From Atherinomorus stipes (lineage: Eukaryota > Chordata > Actinopteri > Atheriniformes > Atherinidae): a DNA stretch of 64,000 nucleotides. The DNA is taken from positions 1-64,000 of the forward strand of contig JALJCO010010480.1 in assembly GCA_023101725.1 (NCBI GenBank), in the 5' to 3' direction. This document shows, one piece after another, positions 38,101 through 50,700 of this stretch. How positions within the stretch are numbered: the stretch's first letter is position 1; each line of letters starts with the position of its first letter. The translations under genes were made by a program, and so were the position numbers. The notes under the pieces were generated by a model that had not been told where the DNA came from, did not search any database, and worked only from the letters and a program-made list of their open reading frames with translations.

Positions 38101-38701
38101 TTTTCAACACAGGAGCGTGTTAACCGTGCCTTTGTGACTTGAGTGAGGATGAATTCATGTCTGGGACTCAGACACTATTAGAAACCTGCAAAAAGTTGGG
38201 CCTCTGTTGCTTTTTGCAACCGTAGGAGACGCGGTGTGACTTGCAACACTCAGGCCGCTTGTGAGCACCCGTAAAGCGGACAAGTTTCTGCGCGAGAGCC
38301 GGTGAAAAAGCAGAGCTCATAACTTTCTTTCTGAACATCCGATCTTGAAAATTCCAAATGTAGCTGGTAGCTAGTGTCCAAAATAAGAAGGGCAAAAGGG
38401 TTGGAAGCAGCTCCGGGGTCGTTCCTGGGAAGCAGGAGCGAAACTTCCCCAATCGCAATATCTCGGCGAGAAACGCTTAACGGGGCGTTTTCAACACAGG
38501 AGCGTGTTAACCGTGCCTTTGTGACTTGAGTGAGGATGAATTCATGTCTGGGACTCAGACACTATTAGAAACCTGCAAAAAGTTGGGCCTCTGTTGCTTT
38601 TTGCAACCGTAGGAGACGCGGTGTGACTTGCAACACTCAGGCCGCTTGTGAGCACCCGTAAAGCGGACAAGTTTCTGCGCGAGAGCCGGTGAAAAAGCAG
38701 A

Positions 38702-39090
38702 GCTCATAACTTTCTTTCTGAACATCCGATCTTGAAAATTCCAAATGTAGCTGGTAGCTAGTGTCCAAAATAAGAAGGGCAAAAGGGTTGGAAGCAGCTC
38801 CGGGGTCGTTCCTGGGAAGCAGGAGCGAAACTTCCCCAATCGCAATATCTCGGCGAGAAACGCTTAACGGGGCGTTTTCAACACAGGAGCGTGTTAACCG
38901 TGCCTTTGTGACTTGAGTGAGGATGAATTCATGTCTGGGACTCAGACACTATTAGAAACCTGCAAAAAGTTGGGCCTCTGTTGCTTTTTGCAACCGTAGG
39001 AGAGACGCGGTGTGACTTGCAACACTCAGGCCGCTTGTGAGCACCCGTAAAGCGGACAAGTTTCTGCGCGAGAGCCGGTGAAAAAGCAGA
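38702..39090. repeat. Unit 101: 389-bp monomer with the same AG insertion as unit 79
   Basis: The extra AG at about 39001-39005 is identical in sequence and position to that of unit 79, but the copy carries G rather than T at position 271. The two are 22 monomers apart, and their neighbours do not otherwise match as a duplicated segment. Confidence 0.92.
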
Positions 39091-39477
39091 GCTCATAACT
39101 TTCTTTCTGAACATCCGATCTTGAAAATTCCAAATGTAGCTGGTAGCTAGTGTCCAAAATAAGAAGGGCAAAAGGGTTGGAAGCAGCTCCGGGGTCGTTC
39201 CTGGGAAGCAGGAGCGAAACTTCCCCAATCGCAATATCTCGGCGAGAAACGCTTAACGGGGCGTTTTCAACACAGGAGCGTGTTAACCGTGCCTTTGTGA
39301 CTTGAGTGAGGATGAATTCATGTCTGGGACTCAGACACTATTAGAAACCTGCAAAAAGTTGGGCCTCTGTTGCTTTTTGCAACCGTAGGAGACGCGGTGT
39401 GACTTGCAACACTCAGGCCGCTTGTGAGCACCCGTAAAGCGGACAAGTTTCTGCGCGAGAGCCGGTGAAAAAGCAGA

Positions 39478-42400
39478 GCTCATAACTTTCTTTCTGAACA
39501 TCCGATCTTGAAAATTCCAAATGTAGCTGGTAGCTAGTGTCCAAAATAAGAAGGGCAAAAGGGTTGGAAGCAGCTCCGGGGTCGTTCCTGGGAAGCAGGA
39601 GCGAAACTTCCCCAATCGCAATATCTCGGCGAGAAACGCTTAACGGGGCGTTTTCAACACAGGAGCGTGTTAACCGTGCCTTTGTGACTTGAGTGAGGAT
39701 GAATTCATGTCTGGGACTCAGACACTATTAGAAACCTGCAAAAAGTTTGGCCTCTGTTGCTTTTTGCAACCGTAGGAGACGCGGTGTGACTTGCAACACT
39801 CAGGCCGCTTGTGAGCACCCGTAAAGCGGACAAGTTTCTGCGCGAGAGCCGGTGAAAAAGCAGAGCTCATAACTTTCTTTCTGAACATCCGATCTTGAAA
39901 ATTCCAAATGTAGCTGGTAGCTAGTGTCCAAAATAAGAAGGGCAAAAGGGTTGGAAGCAGCTCCGGGGTCGTTCCTGGGAAGCAGGAGCGAAACTTCCCC
40001 AATCGCAATATCTCGGCGAGAAACGCTTAACGGGGCGTTTTCAACACAGGAGCGTGTTAACCGTGCCTTTGTGACTTGAGTGAGGATGAATTCATGTCTG
40101 GGACTCAGACACTATTAGAAACCTGCAAAAAGTTGGGCCTCTGTTGCTTTTTGCAACCGTAGGAGACGCGGTGTGACTTGCAACACTCAGGCCGCTTGTG
40201 AGCACCCGTAAAGCGGACAAGTTTCTGCGCGAGAGCCGGTGAAAAAGCAGAGCTCATAACTTTCTTTCTGAACATCCGATCTTGAAAATTCCAAATGTAG
40301 CTGGTAGCTAGTGTCCAAAATAAGAAGGGCAAAAGGGTTGGAAGCAGCTCCGGGGTCGTTCCTGGGAAGCAGGAGCGAAACTTCCCCAATCGCAATATCT
40401 CGGCGAGAAACGCTTAACGGGGCGTTTTCAACACAGGAGCGTGTTAACCGTGCCTTTGTGACTTGAGTGAGGATGAATTCATGTCTGGGACTCAGACACT
40501 ATTAGAAACCTGCAAAAAGTTGGGCCTCTGTTGCTTTTTGCAACCGTAGGAGACGCGGTGTGACTTGCAACACTCAGGCCGCTTGTGAGCACCCGTAAAG
40601 CGGACAAGTTTCTGCGCGAGAGCCGGTGAAAAAGCAGAGCTCATAACTTTCTTTCTGAACATCCGATCTTGAAAATTCCAAATGTAGCTGGTAGCTAGTG
40701 TCCAAAATAAGAAGGGCAAAAGGGTTGGAAGCAGCTCCGGGGTCGTTCCTGGGAAGCAGGAGCGAAACTTCCCCAATCGCAATATCTCGGCGAGAAACGC
40801 TTAACGGGGCGTTTTCAACACAGGAGCGTGTTAACCGTGCCTTTGTGACTTGAGTGAGGATGAATTCATGTCTGGGACTCAGACACTATTAGAAACCTGC
40901 AAAAAGTTGGGCCTCTGTTGCTTTTTGCAACCGTAGGAGACGCGGTGTGACTTGCAACACTCAGGCCGCTTGTGAGCACCCGTAAAGCGGACAAGTTTCT
41001 GCGCGAGAGCCGGTGAAAAAGCAGAGCTCATAACTTTCTTTCTGAACATCCGATCTTGAAAATTCCAAATGTAGCTGGTAGCTAGTGTCCAAAATAAGAA
41101 GGGCAAAAGGGTTGGAAGCAGCTCCGGGGTCGTTCCTGGGAAGCAGGAGCGAAACTTCCCCAATCGCAATATCTCGGCGAGAAACGCTTAACGGGGCGTT
41201 TTCAACACAGGAGCGTGTTAACCGTGCCTTTGTGACTTGAGTGAGGATGAATTCATGTCTGGGACTCAGACACTATTAGAAACCTGCAAAAAGTTGGGCC
41301 TCTGTTGCTTTTTGCAACCGTAGGAGACGCGGTGTGACTTGCAACACTCAGGCCGCTTGTGAGCACCCGTAAAGCGGACAAGTTTCTGCGCGAGAGCCGG
41401 TGAAAAAGCAGAGCTCATAACTTTCTTTCTGAACATCCGATCTTGAAAATTCCAAATGTAGCTGGTAGCTAGTGTCCAAAATAAGAAGGGCAAAAGGGTT
41501 GGAAGCAGCTCCGGGGTCGTTCCTGGGAAGCAGGAGCGAAACTTCCCCAATCGCAATATCTCGGCGAGAAACGCTTAACGGGGCGTTTTCAACACAGGAG
41601 CGTGTTAACCGTGCCTTTGTGACTTGAGTGAGGATGAATTCATGTCTGGGACTCAGACACTATTAGAAACCTGCAAAAAGTTTGGCCTCTGTTGCTTTTT
41701 GCAACCGTAGGAGACGCGGTGTGACTTGCAACACTCAGGCCGCTTGTGAGCACCCGTAAAGCGGACAAGTTTCTGCGCGAGAGCCGGTGAAAAAGCAGAG
41801 CTCATAACTTTCTTTCTGAACATCCGATCTTGAAAATTCCAAATGTAGCTGGTAGCTAGTGTCCAAAATAAGAAGGGCAAAAGGGTTGGAAGCAGCTCCG
41901 GGGTCGTTCCTGGGAAGCAGGAGCGAAACTTCCCCAATCGCAATATCTCGGCGAGAAACGCTTAACGGGGCGTTTTCAACACAGGAGCGTGTTAACCGTG
42001 CCTTTGTGACTTGAGTGAGGATGAATTCATGTCTGGGACTCAGACACTATTAGAAACCTGCAAAAAGTTTGGCCTCTGTTGCTTTTTGCAACCGTAGGAG
42101 ACGCGGTGTGACTTGCAACACTCAGGCCGCTTGTGAGCACCCGTAAAGCGGACAAGTTTCTGCGCGAGAGCCGGTGAAAAAGCAGAGCTCATAACTTTCT
42201 TTCTGAACATCCGATCTTGAAAATTCCAAATGTAGCTGGTAGCTAGTGTCCAAAATAAGAAGGGCAAAAGGGTTGGAAGCAGCTCCGGGGTCGTTCCTGG
42301 GAAGCAGGAGCGAAACTTCCCCAATCGCAATATCTCGGCGAGAAACGCTTAACGGGGCGTTTTCAACACAGGAGCGTGTTAACCGTGCCTTTGTGACTTG

Positions 42401-45400
42401 AGTGAGGATGAATTCATGTCTGGGACTCAGACACTATTAGAAACCTGCAAAAAGTTTGGCCTCTGTTGCTTTTTGCAACCGTAGGAGACGCGGTGTGACT
42501 TGCAACACTCAGGCCGCTTGTGAGCACCCGTAAAGCGGACAAGTTTCTGCGCGAGAGCCGGTGAAAAAGCAGAGCTCATAACTTTCTTTCTGAACATCCG
42601 ATCTTGAAAATTCCAAATGTAGCTGGTAGCTAGTGTCCAAAATAAGAAGGGCAAAAGGGTTGGAAGCAGCTCCGGGGTCGTTCCTGGGAAGCAGGAGCGA
42701 AACTTCCCCAATCGCAATATCTCGGCGAGAAACGCTTAACGGGGCGTTTTCAACACAGGAGCGTGTTAACCGTGCCTTTGTGACTTGAGTGAGGATGAAT
42801 TCATGTCTGGGACTCAGACACTATTAGAAACCTGCAAAAAGTTGGGCCTCTGTTGCTTTTTGCAACCGTAGGAGACGCGGTGTGACTTGCAACACTCAGG
42901 CCGCTTGTGAGCACCCGTAAAGCGGACAAGTTTCTGCGCGAGAGCCGGTGAAAAAGCAGAGCTCATAACTTTCTTTCTGAACATCCGATCTTGAAAATTC
43001 CAAATGTAGCTGGTAGCTAGTGTCCAAAATAAGAAGGGCAAAAGGGTTGGAAGCAGCTCCGGGGTCGTTCCTGGGAAGCAGGAGCGAAACTTCCCCAATC
43101 GCAATATCTCGGCGAGAAACGCTTAACGGGGCGTTTTCAACACAGGAGCGTGTTAACCGTGCCTTTGTGACTTGAGTGAGGATGAATTCATGTCTGGGAC
43201 TCAGACACTATTAGAAACCTGCAAAAAGTTTGGCCTCTGTTGCTTTTTGCAACCGTAGGAGACGCGGTGTGACTTGCAACACTCAGGCCGCTTGTGAGCA
43301 CCCGTAAAGCGGACAAGTTTCTGCGCGAGAGCCGGTGAAAAAGCAGAGCTCATAACTTTCTTTCTGAACATCCGATCTTGAAAATTCCAAATGTAGCTGG
43401 TAGCTAGTGTCCAAAATAAGAAGGGCAAAAGGGTTGGAAGCAGCTCCGGGGTCGTTCCTGGGAAGCAGGAGCGAAACTTCCCCAATCGCAATATCTCGGC
43501 GAGAAACGCTTAACGGGGCGTTTTCAACACAGGAGCGTGTTAACCGTGCCTTTGTGACTTGAGTGAGGATGAATTCATGTCTGGGACTCAGACACTATTA
43601 GAAACCTGCAAAAAGTTGGGCCTCTGTTGCTTTTTGCAACCGTAGGAGACGCGGTGTGACTTGCAACACTCAGGCCGCTTGTGAGCACCCGTAAAGCGGA
43701 CAAGTTTCTGCGCGAGAGCCGGTGAAAAAGCAGAGCTCATAACTTTCTTTCTGAACATCCGATCTTGAAAATTCCAAATGTAGCTGGTAGCTAGTGTCCA
43801 AAATAAGAAGGGCAAAAGGGTTGGAAGCAGCTCCGGGGTCGTTCCTGGGAAGCAGGAGCGAAACTTCCCCAATCGCAATATCTCGGCGAGAAACGCTTAA
43901 CGGGGCGTTTTCAACACAGGAGCGTGTTAACCGTGCCTTTGTGACTTGAGTGAGGATGAATTCATGTCTGGGACTCAGACACTATTAGAAACCTGCAAAA
44001 AGTTTGGCCTCTGTTGCTTTTTGCAACCGTAGGAGACGCGGTGTGACTTGCAACACTCAGGCCGCTTGTGAGCACCCGTAAAGCGGACAAGTTTCTGCGC
44101 GAGAGCCGGTGAAAAAGCAGAGCTCATAACTTTCTTTCTGAACATCCGATCTTGAAAATTCCAAATGTAGCTGGTAGCTAGTGTCCAAAATAAGAAGGGC
44201 AAAAGGGTTGGAAGCAGCTCCGGGGTCGTTCCTGGGAAGCAGGAGCGAAACTTCCCCAATCGCAATATCTCGGCGAGAAACGCTTAACGGGGCGTTTTCA
44301 ACACAGGAGCGTGTTAACCGTGCCTTTGTGACTTGAGTGAGGATGAATTCATGTCTGGGACTCAGACACTATTAGAAACCTGCAAAAAGTTTGGCCTCTG
44401 TTGCTTTTTGCAACCGTAGGAGACGCGGTGTGACTTGCAACACTCAGGCCGCTTGTGAGCACCCGTAAAGCGGACAAGTTTCTGCGCGAGAGCCGGTGAA
44501 AAAGCAGAGCTCATAACTTTCTTTCTGAACATCCGATCTTGAAAATTCCAAATGTAGCTGGTAGCTAGTGTCCAAAATAAGAAGGGCAAAAGGGTTGGAA
44601 GCAGCTCCGGGGTCGTTCCTGGGAAGCAGGAGCGAAACTTCCCCAATCGCAATATCTCGGCGAGAAACGCTTAACGGGGCGTTTTCAACACAGGAGCGTG
44701 TTAACCGTGCCTTTGTGACTTGAGTGAGGATGAATTCATGTCTGGGACTCAGACACTATTAGAAACCTGCAAAAAGTTGGGCCTCTGTTGCTTTTTGCAA
44801 CCGTAGGAGACGCGGTGTGACTTGCAACACTCAGGCCGCTTGTGAGCACCCGTAAAGCGGACAAGTTTCTGCGCGAGAGCCGGTGAAAAAGCAGAGCTCA
44901 TAACTTTCTTTCTGAACATCCGATCTTGAAAATTCCAAATGTAGCTGGTAGCTAGTGTCCAAAATAAGAAGGGCAAAAGGGTTGGAAGCAGCTCCGGGGT
45001 CGTTCCTGGGAAGCAGGAGCGAAACTTCCCCAATCGCAATATCTCGGCGAGAAACGCTTAACGGGGCGTTTTCAACACAGGAGCGTGTTAACCGTGCCTT
45101 TGTGACTTGAGTGAGGATGAATTCATGTCTGGGACTCAGACACTATTAGAAACCTGCAAAAAGTTGGGCCTCTGTTGCTTTTTGCAACCGTAGGAGACGC
45201 GGTGTGACTTGCAACACTCAGGCCGCTTGTGAGCACCCGTAAAGCGGACAAGTTTCTGCGCGAGAGCCGGTGAAAAAGCAGAGCTCATAACTTTCTTTCT
45301 GAACATCCGATCTTGAAAATTCCAAATGTAGCTGGTAGCTAGTGTCCAAAATAAGAAGGGCAAAAGGGTTGGAAGCAGCTCCGGGGTCGTTCCTGGGAAG

Positions 45401-48400
45401 CAGGAGCGAAACTTCCCCAATCGCAATATCTCGGCGAGAAACGCTTAACGGGGCGTTTTCAACACAGGAGCGTGTTAACCGTGCCTTTGTGACTTGAGTG
45501 AGGATGAATTCATGTCTGGGACTCAGACACTATTAGAAACCTGCAAAAAGTTTGGCCTCTGTTGCTTTTTGCAACCGTAGGAGACGCGGTGTGACTTGCA
45601 ACACTCAGGCCGCTTGTGAGCACCCGTAAAGCGGACAAGTTTCTGCGCGAGAGCCGGTGAAAAAGCAGAGCTCATAACTTTCTTTCTGAACATCCGATCT
45701 TGAAAATTCCAAATGTAGCTGGTAGCTAGTGTCCAAAATAAGAAGGGCAAAAGGGTTGGAAGCAGCTCCGGGGTCGTTCCTGGGAAGCAGGAGCGAAACT
45801 TCCCCAATCGCAATATCTCGGCGAGAAACGCTTAACGGGGCGTTTTCAACACAGGAGCGTGTTAACCGTGCCTTTGTGACTTGAGTGAGGATGAATTCAT
45901 GTCTGGGACTCAGACACTATTAGAAACCTGCAAAAAGTTTGGCCTCTGTTGCTTTTTGCAACCGTAGGAGACGCGGTGTGACTTGCAACACTCAGGCCGC
46001 TTGTGAGCACCCGTAAAGCGGACAAGTTTCTGCGCGAGAGCCGGTGAAAAAGCAGAGCTCATAACTTTCTTTCTGAACATCCGATCTTGAAAATTCCAAA
46101 TGTAGCTGGTAGCTAGTGTCCAAAATAAGAAGGGCAAAAGGGTTGGAAGCAGCTCCGGGGTCGTTCCTGGGAAGCAGGAGCGAAACTTCCCCAATCGCAA
46201 TATCTCGGCGAGAAACGCTTAACGGGGCGTTTTCAACACAGGAGCGTGTTAACCGTGCCTTTGTGACTTGAGTGAGGATGAATTCATGTCTGGGACTCAG
46301 ACACTATTAGAAACCTGCAAAAAGTTGGGCCTCTGTTGCTTTTTGCAACCGTAGGAGACGCGGTGTGACTTGCAACACTCAGGCCGCTTGTGAGCACCCG
46401 TAAAGCGGACAAGTTTCTGCGCGAGAGCCGGTGAAAAAGCAGAGCTCATAACTTTCTTTCTGAACATCCGATCTTGAAAATTCCAAATGTAGCTGGTAGC
46501 TAGTGTCCAAAATAAGAAGGGCAAAAGGGTTGGAAGCAGCTCCGGGGTCGTTCCTGGGAAGCAGGAGCGAAACTTCCCCAATCGCAATATCTCGGCGAGA
46601 AACGCTTAACGGGGCGTTTTCAACACAGGAGCGTGTTAACCGTGCCTTTGTGACTTGAGTGAGGATGAATTCATGTCTGGGACTCAGACACTATTAGAAA
46701 CCTGCAAAAAGTTTGGCCTCTGTTGCTTTTTGCAACCGTAGGAGACGCGGTGTGACTTGCAACACTCAGGCCGCTTGTGAGCACCCGTAAAGCGGACAAG
46801 TTTCTGCGCGAGAGCCGGTGAAAAAGCAGAGCTCATAACTTTCTTTCTGAACATCCGATCTTGAAAATTCCAAATGTAGCTGGTAGCTAGTGTCCAAAAT
46901 AAGAAGGGCAAAAGGGTTGGAAGCAGCTCCGGGGTCGTTCCTGGGAAGCAGGAGCGAAACTTCCCCAATCGCAATATCTCGGCGAGAAACGCTTAACGGG
47001 GCGTTTTCAACACAGGAGCGTGTTAACCGTGCCTTTGTGACTTGAGTGAGGATGAATTCATGTCTGGGACTCAGACACTATTAGAAACCTGCAAAAAGTT
47101 GGGCCTCTGTTGCTTTTTGCAACCGTAGGAGACGCGGTGTGACTTGCAACACTCAGGCCGCTTGTGAGCACCCGTAAAGCGGACAAGTTTCTGCGCGAGA
47201 GCCGGTGAAAAAGCAGAGCTCATAACTTTCTTTCTGAACATCCGATCTTGAAAATTCCAAATGTAGCTGGTAGCTAGTGTCCAAAATAAGAAGGGCAAAA
47301 GGGTTGGAAGCAGCTCCGGGGTCGTTCCTGGGAAGCAGGAGCGAAACTTCCCCAATCGCAATATCTCGGCGAGAAACGCTTAACGGGGCGTTTTCAACAC
47401 AGGAGCGTGTTAACCGTGCCTTTGTGACTTGAGTGAGGATGAATTCATGTCTGGGACTCAGACACTATTAGAAACCTGCAAAAAGTTTGGCCTCTGTTGC
47501 TTTTTGCAACCGTAGGAGACGCGGTGTGACTTGCAACACTCAGGCCGCTTGTGAGCACCCGTAAAGCGGACAAGTTTCTGCGCGAGAGCCGGTGAAAAAG
47601 CAGAGCTCATAACTTTCTTTCTGAACATCCGATCTTGAAAATTCCAAATGTAGCTGGTAGCTAGTGTCCAAAATAAGAAGGGCAAAAGGGTTGGAAGCAG
47701 CTCCGGGGTCGTTCCTGGGAAGCAGGAGCGAAACTTCCCCAATCGCAATATCTCGGCGAGAAACGCTTAACGGGGCGTTTTCAACACAGGAGCGTGTTAA
47801 CCGTGCCTTTGTGACTTGAGTGAGGATGAATTCATGTCTGGGACTCAGACACTATTAGAAACCTGCAAAAAGTTGGGCCTCTGTTGCTTTTTGCAACCGT
47901 AGGAGACGCGGTGTGACTTGCAACACTCAGGCCGCTTGTGAGCACCCGTAAAGCGGACAAGTTTCTGCGCGAGAGCCGGTGAAAAAGCAGAGCTCATAAC
48001 TTTCTTTCTGAACATCCGATCTTGAAAATTCCAAATGTAGCTGGTAGCTAGTGTCCAAAATAAGAAGGGCAAAAGGGTTGGAAGCAGCTCCGGGGTCGTT
48101 CCTGGGAAGCAGGAGCGAAACTTCCCCAATCGCAATATCTCGGCGAGAAACGCTTAACGGGGCGTTTTCAACACAGGAGCGTGTTAACCGTGCCTTTGTG
48201 ACTTGAGTGAGGATGAATTCATGTCTGGGACTCAGACACTATTAGAAACCTGCAAAAAGTTGGGCCTCTGTTGCTTTTTGCAACCGTAGGAGACGCGGTG
48301 TGACTTGCAACACTCAGGCCGCTTGTGAGCACCCGTAAAGCGGACAAGTTTCTGCGCGAGAGCCGGTGAAAAAGCAGAGCTCATAACTTTCTTTCTGAAC

Positions 48401-50700
48401 ATCCGATCTTGAAAATTCCAAATGTAGCTGGTAGCTAGTGTCCAAAATAAGAAGGGCAAAAGGGTTGGAAGCAGCTCCGGGGTCGTTCCTGGGAAGCAGG
48501 AGCGAAACTTCCCCAATCGCAATATCTCGGCGAGAAACGCTTAACGGGGCGTTTTCAACACAGGAGCGTGTTAACCGTGCCTTTGTGACTTGAGTGAGGA
48601 TGAATTCATGTCTGGGACTCAGACACTATTAGAAACCTGCAAAAAGTTGGGCCTCTGTTGCTTTTTGCAACCGTAGGAGACGCGGTGTGACTTGCAACAC
48701 TCAGGCCGCTTGTGAGCACCCGTAAAGCGGACAAGTTTCTGCGCGAGAGCCGGTGAAAAAGCAGAGCTCATAACTTTCTTTCTGAACATCCGATCTTGAA
48801 AATTCCAAATGTAGCTGGTAGCTAGTGTCCAAAATAAGAAGGGCAAAAGGGTTGGAAGCAGCTCCGGGGTCGTTCCTGGGAAGCAGGAGCGAAACTTCCC
48901 CAATCGCAATATCTCGGCGAGAAACGCTTAACGGGGCGTTTTCAACACAGGAGCGTGTTAACCGTGCCTTTGTGACTTGAGTGAGGATGAATTCATGTCT
49001 GGGACTCAGACACTATTAGAAACCTGCAAAAAGTTGGGCCTCTGTTGCTTTTTGCAACCGTAGGAGACGCGGTGTGACTTGCAACACTCAGGCCGCTTGT
49101 GAGCACCCGTAAAGCGGACAAGTTTCTGCGCGAGAGCCGGTGAAAAAGCAGAGCTCATAACTTTCTTTCTGAACATCCGATCTTGAAAATTCCAAATGTA
49201 GCTGGTAGCTAGTGTCCAAAATAAGAAGGGCAAAAGGGTTGGAAGCAGCTCCGGGGTCGTTCCTGGGAAGCAGGAGCGAAACTTCCCCAATCGCAATATC
49301 TCGGCGAGAAACGCTTAACGGGGCGTTTTCAACACAGGAGCGTGTTAACCGTGCCTTTGTGACTTGAGTGAGGATGAATTCATGTCTGGGACTCAGACAC
49401 TATTAGAAACCTGCAAAAAGTTTGGCCTCTGTTGCTTTTTGCAACCGTAGGAGACGCGGTGTGACTTGCAACACTCAGGCCGCTTGTGAGCACCCGTAAA
49501 GCGGACAAGTTTCTGCGCGAGAGCCGGTGAAAAAGCAGAGCTCATAACTTTCTTTCTGAACATCCGATCTTGAAAATTCCAAATGTAGCTGGTAGCTAGT
49601 GTCCAAAATAAGAAGGGCAAAAGGGTTGGAAGCAGCTCCGGGGTCGTTCCTGGGAAGCAGGAGCGAAACTTCCCCAATCGCAATATCTCGGCGAGAAACG
49701 CTTAACGGGGCGTTTTCAACACAGGAGCGTGTTAACCGTGCCTTTGTGACTTGAGTGAGGATGAATTCATGTCTGGGACTCAGACACTATTAGAAACCTG
49801 CAAAAAGTTGGGCCTCTGTTGCTTTTTGCAACCGTAGGAGACGCGGTGTGACTTGCAACACTCAGGCCGCTTGTGAGCACCCGTAAAGCGGACAAGTTTC
49901 TGCGCGAGAGCCGGTGAAAAAGCAGAGCTCATAACTTTCTTTCTGAACATCCGATCTTGAAAATTCCAAATGTAGCTGGTAGCTAGTGTCCAAAATAAGA
50001 AGGGCAAAAGGGTTGGAAGCAGCTCCGGGGTCGTTCCTGGGAAGCAGGAGCGAAACTTCCCCAATCGCAATATCTCGGCGAGAAACGCTTAACGGGGCGT
50101 TTTCAACACAGGAGCGTGTTAACCGTGCCTTTGTGACTTGAGTGAGGATGAATTCATGTCTGGGACTCAGACACTATTAGAAACCTGCAAAAAGTTTGGC
50201 CTCTGTTGCTTTTTGCAACCGTAGGAGACGCGGTGTGACTTGCAACACTCAGGCCGCTTGTGAGCACCCGTAAAGCGGACAAGTTTCTGCGCGAGAGCCG
50301 GTGAAAAAGCAGAGCTCATAACTTTCTTTCTGAACATCCGATCTTGAAAATTCCAAATGTAGCTGGTAGCTAGTGTCCAAAATAAGAAGGGCAAAAGGGT
50401 TGGAAGCAGCTCCGGGGTCGTTCCTGGGAAGCAGGAGCGAAACTTCCCCAATCGCAATATCTCGGCGAGAAACGCTTAACGGGGCGTTTTCAACACAGGA
50501 GCGTGTTAACCGTGCCTTTGTGACTTGAGTGAGGATGAATTCATGTCTGGGACTCAGACACTATTAGAAACCTGCAAAAAGTTTGGCCTCTGTTGCTTTT
50601 TGCAACCGTAGGAGACGCGGTGTGACTTGCAACACTCAGGCCGCTTGTGAGCACCCGTAAAGCGGACAAGTTTCTGCGCGAGAGCCGGTGAAAAAGCAGA
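39478..50700. repeat. Array block 5: interleaved G-G-T and G-G-G monomers (units 103-131)
   Basis: Position 271 alternates irregularly. T is present in units 103, 108, 109, 110, 112, 114, 115, 118, 119, 121, 123, 128, 130 and 131 (14 of 29), and G in the others. Positions 173 and 216 are G throughout. I found no length change. The pattern of single copies and short runs contrasts with the long pure runs of blocks 2 and 4. It fits mixing of two homogenised types by short-tract conversion or small unequal exchanges. Confidence 0.92.

Larger units (their letters stand above)
30574..39477. repeat. Array block 4: 23 G-G-G monomers (units 80-102)
   Basis: All copies carry G at 173, 216 and 271. 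Unit 83 has one extra G in the G-run at position 271. Unit 101 has a 2-bp AG insertion at the same place as in unit 79. Otherwise the copies look identical by eye. Confidence 0.92.

Noticed and set aside
30185..39090. A 22-monomer segmental duplication marked by the AG insertions in units 79 and 101
   Set aside because: Flanking units do not match at that lag: units 70-78 are T at 271 but units 92-100 are G, and unit 81 is G but unit 103 is T.
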